Below are positions 25,982-33,961 of a DNA stretch of 64,000 nt, piece by piece (within the stretch, counting starts at the first letter, position 1; every line of letters begins with the position of its first letter). The DNA is from an uncultured bacterium. Its GTDB lineage: Bacteria; Elusimicrobiota; Elusimicrobia; Elusimicrobiales; Elusimicrobiaceae. Under the pieces are notes generated by a model. The model was not told where the DNA came from. It saw only the letters and a list, made by a program, of their open reading frames with translations, and ran no database searches. Both the position numbers and the translations under genes were made by a program. The stretch covers positions 1 to 64,000 of the forward strand of contig CASEVY010000002.1 of assembly GCA_949291515.1 (NCBI GenBank), in the 5' to 3' direction.

Positions 25982-27352
25982 TTAAAATTTCTTTCTGCGG
26001 AAAAAGAAGTTTTGTTTATGTTTGGCGAAATACTTATTTAATAAGTAAGAGGCCAGCAATACCGACATAAAATCCGCCGTAGGCGGCGCGTAGAATACTC
26101 CGTCCAGCCCGAAGAACAGCGGCAGTATCATAACCATCGGCAGCAATAGGAGAACCTGCCTGGACAAACTCAATATACCCGCCTTCAGCGGTTTGTTTAT
26201 CGCCTGGAAGAAACTCGTCGCCAAAATGGGTATCGAGGTTAAAGGCAACATAAGGTGGAAAATCCTCAGCGCTTTGGCCGAAAGATCTATCAAGTTCTGG
26301 TCGGTGCTGTTAAACATTGATACTATTTGCCTTGCGAAAATCTGTATTAAAATAAAGCCGGTTACGCTTATAACGGAGCCCCATCTTATGGCCATTTTAA
26401 GAGTTTGTATGGAGGTTGCGTATTTCTTCGCACCGTAGTTGTAGCCTATAAGCGGCTGAGCGCCTTGGCTGATGCCTATAAGCGGCATAATGACTATCGT
26501 GTTTACCGCTATTACTATGCCCATAGCCGATACCGCGATGTTCCCGCCGTATTTGATAAGCGCGTGGTTAAGTATGATGTTTAACGTCCCGCTGGCTATT
26601 TGGAACACGAATTGCGCCAAACCTACTACGACGCTGTCTTTGAAAATGTCAAAGCGCGCGTTAAGATATTTCCACGATATTTTATAAGTCGCGCGTTTGC
26701 CCGTGAAAAACGCCATTATCCATATAAACGATACTATCTGCCCTATTACCACCGCCCAGGCCGCGCCTTTCATTCCCCAGCCGAACTTAAAAATGAACAA
26801 AGGCGCGAAAATTATGTTTATGCACGCGCCTATTATTTGCGTCGCCATAGCGGTTTTCGGGTGGCCGCTGGATCTTATAAAGTTATTCAAACCCAAGCCT
26901 ATTATGAAGAAAAAGTAACCGAAAAGTATCGGACGGGCGTATGCCAAGGCGTAAGGCATAATTTCTGGCGTGGCGCCCATAAAAGCCAGTATTTCGTCCA
27001 AGAAAAGGTAAGATACGGTTACTTCTATGGCGGCTATTATGGCCAAATATACAAAAGCGTTGCATAAGATGAGCTGGGCTTCCTCGTCGCGTTTTTCGCC
27101 CAGGCGTATGGAAAATAAAGCATTGCTTCCCACGCCGATAAGCATACTGAACGCTATGAATATAAGCCCCATCGGGAACAATATGCTTATGCCGGCTATA
27201 CCCAAAGAGCCGACTTGATTGCCTATAAATATCCTGGACGCGATATTATACAATGCGTTCACGAACATTCCCGCTACCGCGGGCGCGGAGAATTTTATAA
27301 GCAGCTGTCCGAGTTTCCGCGCTTTAAAAGGATTTTTATAAACCGTTTCCAT
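25982..27352 (-). CDS. MATE family efflux transporter
   Basis: A 456-residue, 12-helix inner-membrane multidrug/toxin extrusion transporter driven by Na+ or H+. Two six-helix halves are apparent; the family motif GQLLIKFSAPAVAGMFVNALY opens the first half (trimmed). It resembles the DinF/NorM-like branch often found in gut bacteria. TAGAAT lies 8 bases before the ATG with no ribosome binding site. It is separate from the kdsA operon by 75 bases. Substrate unknown. Confidence 0.93.
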   Translation of the reverse strand: METVYKNPFKARKLGQLLIKFSAPAVAGMFVNALYNIASRIFIGNQVGSLGIAGISILFPMGLIFIAFSMLIGVGSNALFSIRLGEKRDEEAQLILCNAFVYLAIIAAIEVTVSYLFLDEILAFMGATPEIMPYALAYARPILFGYFFFIIGLGLNNFIRSSGHPKTAMATQIIGACINIIFAPLFIFKFGWGMKGAAWAVVIGQIVSFIWIMAFFTGKRATYKISWKYLNARFDIFKDSVVVGLAQFVFQIASGTLNIILNHALIKYGGNIAVSAMGIVIAVNTIVIMPLIGISQGAQPLIGYNYGAKKYATSIQTLKMAIRWGSVISVTGFILIQIFARQIVSMFNSTDQNLIDLSAKALRIFHLMLPLTSIPILATSFFQAINKPLKAGILSLSRQVLLLLPMVMILPLFFGLDGVFYAPPTADFMSVLLASYLLNKYFAKHKQNFFFRRKKF

Positions 27353-27444
27353 TTATATATATTCTATCAAATTATAAGGGAGTAGTTTTCCACCGCCGAT
27401 TGTGCGGAAAATAGGCGGCGGAATGGCTTGTTTTGGAAAACGAT

Positions 27445-27476
27445 AAAAAACCTCGGCTTTTTAAACCGAGGTTTTT
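27445..27476. terminator. Terminator of the DUF885-like gene
   Basis: Stem CCTCGG / CCGAGG flanked by A-run and T-run (AAAAAACCTCGG ... CCGAGGTTTTT), functional in either direction. It lies 20 bases past the stop of the reverse gene. Confidence 0.8.
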
Positions 27477-27496
27477 AAATGTTTAAGGCCTTAGAA

Positions 27497-29323
27497 TTAG
27501 AAATAAGTCATATTAAAAAAACTTTCGACTTTTTTCGCTTCCATTTCTTTAGCCATAGCGTCGTCCAGAACGGACACCGGCACGCGCCCTATCGAGAGTA
27601 ATTTCTCGTGATAATCGGCAAGGGAAAGTTCCTTGTTTATTTTCTTGGAATACTTGCTCTTTAAAGCGTCGAATTCCTGCGCGCCTATTACGTATGCTAC
27701 GGCGTCCAGCGGATTAAGCGCCAAATAGTCTATATTGGCTTCGGCGTCTTCCTTCTTAAGACCGTTTTCCACCAAATAATCTACGGTTTGGGTATAATTT
27801 GTAGCCATGGTCTGCATATTATATTCGGCTACGGCCAATAAGGCTTTGGTGTAATTGAACCAAGCCAAATTCATTTTATCTTCCTGCGAGGAGAAATATT
27901 CCGTCGTCGCGGCAAGATTCAACGCGTATTTTACCCAGCCGTTGATGAAGAACGGGTCGTTGGAAAGTTTCCTTAGCACGCGGCCTTCTTCCGTCGAAAT
28001 GGAATACATAAGGTTTTTGCCCGGCGTGATATATTCCAACACGTCCATTTTTATAAGGCCGTAGTTAAAGCGGGCGGCCAGCAATTCTTTGTCTGTCGCT
28101 TTCGGCATCGTTACCAAAATATCGCCCATCTGCTTATTGAGCAGCGGGAAGGGCGGCAGATAAGAAATGGGGGTAAGTTTGTTTGCCAAATATTTCGGCG
28201 CGGGCGCGATTACAACTTGCAGAGCGCCGGCCGGGAACATTTTTTTGTCGGCAAAGAATACCGTCGCTTTTTTGAAGGTGTCGGCATAAGAATCCAACAA
28301 TTTCTTCGCGCCGGGATTGGCCGTATAGGTCGAAACGGCTTTATAGTAGTCTTGCGGGAAAATGGTTATCAAGCCTTTTTTATCTGTCCTGTCGGCTTTT
28401 TCCTCTTCGGTTAAAGTCGGCTCGATTACCGGGGTAATGGCTCTGATAAGTTCCTTTTTGCTGTTTTCAAGTTCTTTATCCAGAGCTTTTTTGAGCTTGG
28501 AGAAAGCCATTTCCTGCTGATATACGTCATTAAAGAGTTTTTCGTAGTTTTCTTCGCCGAGCCTGAAATCGACATATTCTTTCTTAAGCATTATGTCTTT
28601 TAAGAAATCGGCGTAATTTTTTAGAGCGGTCTGCGCCGCGGCGCAGGCTTTTTTCGCTTGATCCTTATTGTATTCGTCGGAGCTGATTTTGGTCAGCATA
28701 AAGTTTACGTTGTTGAAAGAAGAGTATGCAAGCTGCGCTTTTTCTATGGCCAGCCTCAAGAACAAATCCGGGGGGTTGTCGATATTGAGTTTGCCTTGCT
28801 CCAATATTTGCGGCAGGGTCTGAACTCTTTTTAAAGCGTCGCGCTGTCTGTCTGCGGCGGAGGCGTAATTTTTAAGCAGAATATCGTAGATGGCGTCTAC
28901 CGCCTGCAGATACCAAAGCGGATTTTTGGAAAGTTCGCTTTCGTTCTCTATGGCGAAGAGCTTTTCCCCTATAAGTTCCTTAAGTATATAATAGTCGACC
29001 TTGGTATAAGGCGAAAGCGTTTTGGGATTTATTTTATCCAAAGCGTCCTGTAAAGAAAGCAGCGTCTGCTTTCTGGCTACTTGGGCTTGTACGTCCCTGT
29101 CCTGCAGGTCGGAATGATAGCCCAAAGTTCCCGCGCGGGTAGCCTCTTCCTGATACATTGAACTTAAAATGGCGACATATTTATCGCCCAACTCCAACAC
29201 TTTGTGATCCATCATCAAAATGTCGGTGTCGGTATCCCCTGAGTAGCTTTTCGCCTGCGCTTGCGACGTCAAAACCCCTGCGCCAAGCAGAAAAGCGACT
29301 GCCGTCAATATTAGTTTTCTCAT
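27497..29323 (-). CDS. Exported DUF885-like protein, apparently without the zinc motif
   Basis: 608 residues with a signal peptide (MRKLILTAVAFLLGAGVLTS...AQAKS). The start is the ATG at 29323 with GGAGAGG upstream; the earlier in-frame ATG lies inside the promoter. The sequence follows DUF885 (a putative M32-like metallopeptidase family): N-terminal LGYHSDLQDRDVQAQ, and a C-terminal block G-W-V-K-Y-A, Y-L-A-L-N-P-L-D-A-V-A-Y-V-I-G, D-Y-H-E-K-L-L-S-I-G. Where the family has H-E-x-x-P-G-H, I find only TEEGRVLRKL. It may be a non-catalytic periplasmic protein. Single gene with its own promoter and terminator. Confidence 0.7.
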   Translation of the reverse strand: MRKLILTAVAFLLGAGVLTSQAQAKSYSGDTDTDILMMDHKVLELGDKYVAILSSMYQEEATRAGTLGYHSDLQDRDVQAQVARKQTLLSLQDALDKINPKTLSPYTKVDYYILKELIGEKLFAIENESELSKNPLWYLQAVDAIYDILLKNYASAADRQRDALKRVQTLPQILEQGKLNIDNPPDLFLRLAIEKAQLAYSSFNNVNFMLTKISSDEYNKDQAKKACAAAQTALKNYADFLKDIMLKKEYVDFRLGEENYEKLFNDVYQQEMAFSKLKKALDKELENSKKELIRAITPVIEPTLTEEEKADRTDKKGLITIFPQDYYKAVSTYTANPGAKKLLDSYADTFKKATVFFADKKMFPAGALQVVIAPAPKYLANKLTPISYLPPFPLLNKQMGDILVTMPKATDKELLAARFNYGLIKMDVLEYITPGKNLMYSISTEEGRVLRKLSNDPFFINGWVKYALNLAATTEYFSSQEDKMNLAWFNYTKALLAVAEYNMQTMATNYTQTVDYLVENGLKKEDAEANIDYLALNPLDAVAYVIGAQEFDALKSKYSKKINKELSLADYHEKLLSIGRVPVSVLDDAMAKEMEAKKVESFFNMTYF

Positions 29324-29340
29324 TGAATAATCCTCTCCTT

Positions 29341-29369
29341 TATATAGAGTCAAAAATAAAAGTCATCAA
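29341..29369 (-). promoter_or_regulatory. Sigma70-type promoter of the DUF885-like gene
   Basis: TTGATG, a 17-base spacer and TATATA on the reverse strand. The -10 is 17 bases before the chosen ATG. Confidence 0.6.
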
Positions 29370-29460
29370 TAAAGATACTGCTATTGTATCACTTTTTTGG
29401 TATAATTTGTATATAGATTGCCGAAACGGTTTTTTCAACCGTAAGAGATTGACAAAATAT

Positions 29461-29489
29461 TTGCAGGCTTTGGAAATATTTGTTATAAT
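29461..29489 (+). promoter_or_regulatory. Promoter of the tRNA-Lys/tRNA-Leu/tig unit
   Basis: TTGCAG, 17 bases, TATAAT, with TG one base ahead of the -10 (extended -10). The expected start is about 8 bases upstream of the tRNA-Lys 5' end. Confidence 0.75.
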
Positions 29490-29504
29490 TTCTTCATAAG
29501 GGAA

Positions 29505-29577
29505 GGGCCATTAGCTCAGTTGGTAGAGCAGACGCCTCTTAAGCGTAAGGTCACAAGTTCGAGCCTTGTATGGCCCA
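29505..29577 (+). tRNA. tRNA-Lys (anticodon CTT)
   Basis: A 73-base cloverleaf: acceptor GGGCCAT / ATGGCCC, D-stem GCTC/GAGC, anticodon loop CTCTTAA, T-arm ACAAG-TTCGAGC-CTTGT, discriminator A, no encoded CCA. The anticodon stem has a G-A apposition at its outer pair. It decodes AAG. Confidence 0.95.
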
Positions 29578-29604
29578 CTTCATTTTCAAATCAGTTAATA
29601 CCAT

Positions 29605-29685
29605 GGACGGATGGCGGAATTGGCAGACGCGTACGGCTTAGGACCGTATGGATTTTCCGTGAGGGTTCAAGTCCCTCTCCGTCCA
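29605..29685 (+). tRNA. tRNA-Leu (anticodon TAG)
   Basis: An 81-base class II tRNA: acceptor GGACGGA / TCCGTCC, anticodon stem TACGG/CCGTA with loop CTTAGGA, a long variable arm, T-arm GAGGG-TTCAAGT-CCCTC, discriminator A, no encoded CCA. It lies 27 bases after tRNA-Lys and 24 bases before tig, so it is probably one transcript. Confidence 0.95.
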
Positions 29686-29709
29686 TAGTTTTTTTATATA
29701 GGAGAAATT

Positions 29710-30990
29710 ATGTCCAGTTTTGCTGTAGCGCAGGATAACGAAGTCAAGACAAAAGAAATTTCAAAAAATGGCTGTACTGTAAATTTGGAAGTTACAGCGC
29801 AGGCCAGCTTGGTAAACAAATGTTTTCACAATGCTTTGCTGCAGGTCCAGGCGAAGGCTCAGATGCAGGGTTTTAGGGCCGGCAAAGTACCTTTGGATAT
29901 AGTAAAGAAAAATTTTACCGCCCACATTATGGAACGCGCGGCCGATTTGGTTATAAGGAACGCTTCGGCCAAGGCTTTGGAGCAGGGCGCTCTTAAGGCC
30001 GTAATGGCGCCGGCGGTAACTAAGGCGGATTTCACTTCTTTGACGGAGAATAAACCGTTCTCTTTTGAGATGAGCGTAGATGTCGCCCCCGAGTTCCAAG
30101 TAAAGGGCTATAAAGGCATAGAAGTAACCAAGAAATCCGAAACAGTCACTGAAGAAGACGTAAACAAACACTTGGACGAAGTATTGGAACATAATTCCAG
30201 CTTGGAAACCGAAGGTGAAGGCGCGGCGGTAAGCGAAAGCAGCTACGTGGTGGTAAAATACAGCGGCAGCAAGGACGGCAAAGCCGATGCTAAATATTCC
30301 AGCGACGGCGAACTTGTTGATATGTCTGCGCCCCAAACTGTGGCGGGCCTGGCAGACGCCATTAAAGGCGCCAAGAAAGGCGAGAGCAGAACTTTCGACG
30401 CCAAAGTGGACGACGGGACCATCAATTTTACCGTACAGGTAGAAGAGATCAAAAAGAAGGTTAAACCCGAACTCAACGACGCTTTCGCGAAAGATATGGG
30501 CTTTGACAATGTCGAAAAACTTAAAGAGACGGTAAAAACTTCTATGGAGCGCGAAGCCAAAAGCGCGAGCGAACGCGACGTGGTGAAACAAATCGAAGAC
30601 GCTTTGGTAAAGGAAAATAATTTTGATTTGCCTTCGGGGTTGGTGGAATATTACACGCAGATTTCGGTCGGCAACTTCATCAACAGAATGTTCGGCGGGA
30701 AGACGCCCGATCTTACTGAAGAGAACAAAAAGGCTTTTGCCGAGAGAATGCGCCCCGGCGTGGAAAGGGACTTGAGGATAGGCTATATCGTACACGCCAT
30801 AGCGGAAGCTGAAAAACTTGAGGCTACGGAAGAAGATTGGAAAGCGGAACTGGACAAGGCATTGGCCTCCCAGCCCAAAGAGGAAAGCGGGATAAAGAAG
30901 TTCTTTAACGATCGCAAGGACGAAGTAATGGCGACGATAAACGAACGCAAAGTGTTCGATTTCCTCAAGAGCAACGCCAAGATGAAATAA
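29710..30990 (+). CDS. tig: Trigger factor, ribosome-associated chaperone
   Basis: 426 residues: an N-terminal ribosome-binding domain (1-115; the signature loop is GFRAGKVP at residues 56-63), a PPIase/FKBP-like middle domain (about 150-235) and a C-terminal helical arm domain. It binds at the peptide exit tunnel and holds nascent chains. The ATG is preceded by GGAGAAATT. It sits directly behind two tRNA genes; clpP, its usual neighbour, is 27 kb away on the other strand. Confidence 0.96.
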   Translation: MSSFAVAQDNEVKTKEISKNGCTVNLEVTAQASLVNKCFHNALLQVQAKAQMQGFRAGKVPLDIVKKNFTAHIMERAADLVIRNASAKALEQGALKAVMAPAVTKADFTSLTENKPFSFEMSVDVAPEFQVKGYKGIEVTKKSETVTEEDVNKHLDEVLEHNSSLETEGEGAAVSESSYVVVKYSGSKDGKADAKYSSDGELVDMSAPQTVAGLADAIKGAKKGESRTFDAKVDDGTINFTVQVEEIKKKVKPELNDAFAKDMGFDNVEKLKETVKTSMEREAKSASERDVVKQIEDALVKENNFDLPSGLVEYYTQISVGNFINRMFGGKTPDLTEENKKAFAERMRPGVERDLRIGYIVHAIAEAEKLEATEEDWKAELDKALASQPKEESGIKKFFNDRKDEVMATINERKVFDFLKSNAKMK

Positions 30991-31011
30991 ACAAAGGCGG
31001 GATTTGACAAG

Positions 31012-31041
31012 GCGGGGCGGCTAATCCGCTCCGCTTTTTTT
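31012..31041 (+). terminator. Terminator of tig
   Basis: Stem GCGGGGCGG / CCGCTCCGC (one G-U) with loop CTAAT and seven T. Confidence 0.85.
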
Positions 31042-31146
31042 GTTGTTTTAAGTTATCCGTTTATACAAAATTTTAGAAATGTAAACAATAAAAAGGCATT
31101 TTGCTGTTTTGTCGTAGGCTTAAGCTACGTCGAAATCAAAAACAGC

Positions 31147-31174
31147 TTGACTGTTTTTTTTTTTTTGATAAAGT
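31147..31174 (+). promoter_or_regulatory. Poly-T spacer promoter of the second Cys-rich gene
   Basis: TTGACT, G, 13 T, then GATAAAGTTTC. With TAAAGT (31169-31174) as the -10, the spacer is 16 bases, two more than in copy A. The shared block extends from GCTTGACTG to the TTTC after the -10. Confidence 0.55.
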
Positions 31175-31266
31175 TTCCCTATAAATCGGTCTAAGAAGTA
31201 TGAGATATCTTTTGTTTCGTCTTAGTTTTGTTTTGATAGGCCGATTGATTGCAAAGGGAGAAAATT

Positions 31267-31845
31267 ATGCCAAAAAACAAAACGGTTGGGAAATTAATCT
31301 TTACGCTATTTGTTCTTTTTGCCGGAATAAGTTTGGGCTATGCGGAGAGCTGTTCGGTAAAAGGTCAGACTCAGTATAAATATACGGCAAACGGCTGTTC
31401 TTATATTACGCAGGTTAGAACCTGCTGTTCAAACGGTTCTTGGAGCGCATGGGATAAACCATGCCCTGTGGACGAGTGTAAGAACGGAAAAACAAAAGAT
31501 TGCGGAAGCGGGGGCTGCGGTCAAAAGATTTGCAAAAACGGACGCTGGAGTGCATGCGAAACTAAACAAAATAGGTTGGGATCTACAGCATACTACCACG
31601 ATACATATTGCACTACGGGCGGGCATAGTGTATGGTGCAGTGCTTATATCTGGAATGAAACGCTGAAATGCTGTGCCTTGAGCGTGCAAGGCTTCAATCC
31701 CTTGGTCTGGCAAGGCGGCACTCGACTGGATCCTTCCAAATGCGCTGATGGGTATTGCTGTTTAAAATCGGAATATATTTATCCAAACACCAATGTGGGA
31801 CGTCTGGACTGGGGAGACGATGGTGCGGTTAAATATATAAAGTGA
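31267..31845 (+). CDS. Cys-rich exported protein, copy B
   Basis: 192 residues with a signal peptide (1-26, ...ISLGYAES); AAAGGGAG precedes the ATG. The mature start aligns with copy A at 19517: CSVKGQTQYK, paired Cys, GSWSAWDKPCP. Next comes C-K-N-G-x-T-K-D-C-G-S-G-G-C-G-Q-K-I-C-K-N-G-R-W-S-A-C, a pattern I know from Cys-rich repeats of secreted bacterial proteins. The C-terminal half differs fully from copy A, containing CCALSVQGF and a short acidic tail (LDWGDDGAV). Thus the family keeps its N-terminal module and promoter but swaps its C-terminal half. Probably extracellular. Confidence 0.8.
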   Translation: MPKNKTVGKLIFTLFVLFAGISLGYAESCSVKGQTQYKYTANGCSYITQVRTCCSNGSWSAWDKPCPVDECKNGKTKDCGSGGCGQKICKNGRWSACETKQNRLGSTAYYHDTYCTTGGHSVWCSAYIWNETLKCCALSVQGFNPLVWQGGTRLDPSKCADGYCCLKSEYIYPNTNVGRLDWGDDGAVKYIK

Positions 31846-31876
31846 GTTTGAGGTTTAAAAACCTCTCAACTAACCG

Positions 31877-31909
31877 CCCCGCTTTAGTTAGTTCTAAAGC
31901 GGGGTTTTT
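31877..31909 (+). terminator. Terminator of Cys-rich copy B
   Basis: An 11-bp perfect stem CCCCGCTTTAG / CTAAAGCGGGG with loop TTAGTT and five T. The preceding bases CTCAACTAACCG match the copy A flank. Confidence 0.9.
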
Positions 31910-31936
31910 GTAATATTTTATAACGGCTTAATTTGG

Positions 31937-31942
31937 TAAAAT
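31937..31942 (+). promoter_or_regulatory. -10 box of the rbfA operon, leaderless geometry
   Basis: TAAAAT, 6 bases (ATATAT), then the rbfA ATG at 31949. There is no Shine-Dalgarno upstream, and the -35 is not convincing. Confidence 0.4.
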
Positions 31943-31948
31943 ATATAT

Positions 31949-32308
31949 ATGATAGAAAGAACCAAAAGACTGGAAACTCTGTTTCTGGAAGAAATCAATA
32001 CCATAATCAGCCGTATGATAGCCAGCGGCAGCTTCAGCGGGTTTATAACCGTTACTGGCGTAAGAATATCCAAGGATTTATCGACGGCGAAAGTGTTTTA
32101 TTCCGTTTTCGGCAGCGACGAGGACAAAAAGAGGGCGGCGCATAATCTTTCCGCGCTTAGGGGGGAAATAGGCTCTTTGTTAAGAAAGAGAATCCATATC
32201 AAAAGGATACCTTCTTTCTCGTTCGAAATCGACGATACGCCCGAGCGCGCATCCAGAGTCGAAAAAATATTTTCCAAGATAGAGAAAGACCATGAGCAAG
32301 AAGGTTAA
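31949..32308 (+). CDS. rbfA: Ribosome-binding factor A
   Basis: 119 residues forming a single KH-like domain that helps mature 16S rRNA in the 30S subunit. Diagnostic stretches are RISKDLSTAKVFYSVFG and KRIPSFSFEIDDTPERA. It heads a four-gene unit rbfA-nrnA-truB-ribF with overlaps at each junction; infB and nusA, commonly found upstream, are missing here. No ribosome binding site is visible; see the -10 box just upstream. Confidence 0.95.
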   Translation: MIERTKRLETLFLEEINTIISRMIASGSFSGFITVTGVRISKDLSTAKVFYSVFGSDEDKKRAAHNLSALRGEIGSLLRKRIHIKRIPSFSFEIDDTPERASRVEKIFSKIEKDHEQEG

Positions 32309-33281
32309 TCCCGCGTTTAAAGCCATAGCCAAAGCCATAGCCAAGGGGCGGAAGTTCTTTGTCGCTGGTCATCAAAACCCGGACGGCGACAGCTTGGGCT
32401 CAACCTTGGCCGTATGCAGTTTTTTAAGGCGTATGGGCAAAGAGGTCTATCCCTTCAGCAATGACAGGCCCGGCGACGATTTGTTCTTTATGCCCGGCCT
32501 TGACGGCATAAATTTTTCCGTTTTGCCCGACGAGTTTGACTTCGATACGATGATTCTTTTGGAATGTTCCGACAAGAACCGCGGCGGCAATTTGGACCCG
32601 CTGTTTGACAGCGTCAAAACGGTGATAAATATAGACCATCACATTACTGGCGAGAATTACGGCACCATAAATTATATTAACTCGCAAGCGTCTTCTACGG
32701 CGGAAATCATTACCCAGCTTTTTGAATATATGAAGGCCGAAATAACCCCCGATGAAGCCACCTGCCTCTATACAGGCTTGGTAACGGATACGGGGCGTTT
32801 TCTGCATTCCAACACGACGGCGGAAAGTATGCGCGTCGGGGCGGTGCTTTTGTCGCGCGGCGCCGATATACAAAAGATAAACACGATAATATATAACACA
32901 AAACCTTATAAGGAACTGAAACTTCTCGGCCGCGCCTTGGAGAAACTAAACCTGTTAAACGGCAATACTTTGGCGGAAATCACTTTGACTTCCAAAGATT
33001 TCGAATTGCTTGGCGTCGATCCGCGCCATACGCAGGGGATAGTAAGCCAGCCGATAATGATACCATCGGTGGAAGTATCGGTATTGTTAAGGGAGGAGCC
33101 TGACAGAATAGCGGTAAACCTCCGTTCGAAAGGACGGGTTGACGTCAGCAAAGTGGCGGTGCTTTTCGGCGGCGGAGGACACGCGAGAGCGGCGGGCTTT
33201 AAGGTGGAAGGCGCGAAACTCGACGAGATAAAAAAACGTCTTATATCTTCCGTAACCAAGGAAATATCCAAACTGCAATGA
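32292..33281 (+). CDS. nrnA: DHH/DHHA1 phosphoesterase, NrnA-like (nanoRNase / pAp phosphatase)
   Basis: 329 residues with an N-terminal DHH domain (GHQNPDGDSLGS at about residues 25-36, and the DHH motif in NIDHHITG) and a C-terminal DHHA1 domain (GGGGHARAAGF). It degrades 2-5-mer RNAs and 3'-phosphoadenosine 5'-phosphate in bacteria lacking oligoribonuclease. It overlaps rbfA by 17 bases and truB by 4; this neighbourhood is conserved across many phyla. Confidence 0.93.
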   Translation: MSKKVNPAFKAIAKAIAKGRKFFVAGHQNPDGDSLGSTLAVCSFLRRMGKEVYPFSNDRPGDDLFFMPGLDGINFSVLPDEFDFDTMILLECSDKNRGGNLDPLFDSVKTVINIDHHITGENYGTINYINSQASSTAEIITQLFEYMKAEITPDEATCLYTGLVTDTGRFLHSNTTAESMRVGAVLLSRGADIQKINTIIYNTKPYKELKLLGRALEKLNLLNGNTLAEITLTSKDFELLGVDPRHTQGIVSQPIMIPSVEVSVLLREEPDRIAVNLRSKGRVDVSKVAVLFGGGGHARAAGFKVEGAKLDEIKKRLISSVTKEISKLQ

Positions 33282-33961
33282 GCGTAGATAGCGCAATACT
33301 TTTGGTAGACAAAGCCTCGGGGTGGACGTCTCACGACGTTATAGCCTACACGCGCGGCGTGCTTAAGATAAAGAAAATCGGGCACAGCGGCACTCTGGAC
33401 CCTATGGCCAGCGGGCTTTTGATTTTGTTGCTCGGCAAGGCTACCAAATTGCAAAGCGAATATTTGGGCTTGCCCAAAAGATATGCGGGGCAAATTACTC
33501 TGGGTACTGAAACCGACACTTGGGACGCGGAAGGCAAAACGGTAAAGACGGCGCAAGTGCCTTCTTTCTGCAAAGAAGATTTGGATAAAGTTTTAAAGGA
33601 ATTGACGGGCAAAATAAAACAGCCGATACCGTTTTACAGCGCCAAAAAAGTAAATGGACAGGCAATGTACAAAAAGGCGCGCATGGGCGAAAATATAGAG
33701 CGCGAAAACGAAGTTGAGATATATTCTTGGGATAAAGTCGCCGTTGACGGCGGAAAGATAGAATTTGAAGTCGCCTGTTCCAGTGGCACCTATATCCGTT
33801 CTTTGGCGGTTATGATAGGGCGGAGGTTGGGAACGGTCGGGCATTTGAGCGGGCTTAGAAGGCTTAGCATCGGCGATTTTGACGTCAAGGACGCTTTGGG
33901 CATAGAGAAAATAAAAACAATGCGGGCAGAGGAAATAGAAAAGTGGTTAAGAATTTTATAG
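33278..33961 (+). CDS. truB: tRNA pseudouridine-55 synthase
   Basis: 227 residues; makes pseudouridine 55 in the T-loop of tRNAs. The catalytic aspartate is in GHSGTLDPMASGLL. The substrate-binding YAGQITLG and C-terminal SGTYIRSLA blocks are intact. It is shorter than E. coli TruB (314) because the C-terminal PUA extension is missing. ATGA overlap with nrnA. Confidence 0.95.
   Translation: MSVDSAILLVDKASGWTSHDVIAYTRGVLKIKKIGHSGTLDPMASGLLILLLGKATKLQSEYLGLPKRYAGQITLGTETDTWDAEGKTVKTAQVPSFCKEDLDKVLKELTGKIKQPIPFYSAKKVNGQAMYKKARMGENIERENEVEIYSWDKVAVDGGKIEFEVACSSGTYIRSLAVMIGRRLGTVGHLSGLRRLSIGDFDVKDALGIEKIKTMRAEEIEKWLRIL

Noticed and set aside
29761-30795. 344-codon reverse frame opposite the trigger factor gene
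   Set aside because: It is a compositional shadow of tig: no ribosome binding site, no promoter, low-complexity aromatic/His sequence, and tig itself is certain.
32906-33556. 216-codon reverse frame opposite nrnA/truB
   Set aside because: It lies wholly opposite two certain genes and lacks any start signal or known motif.
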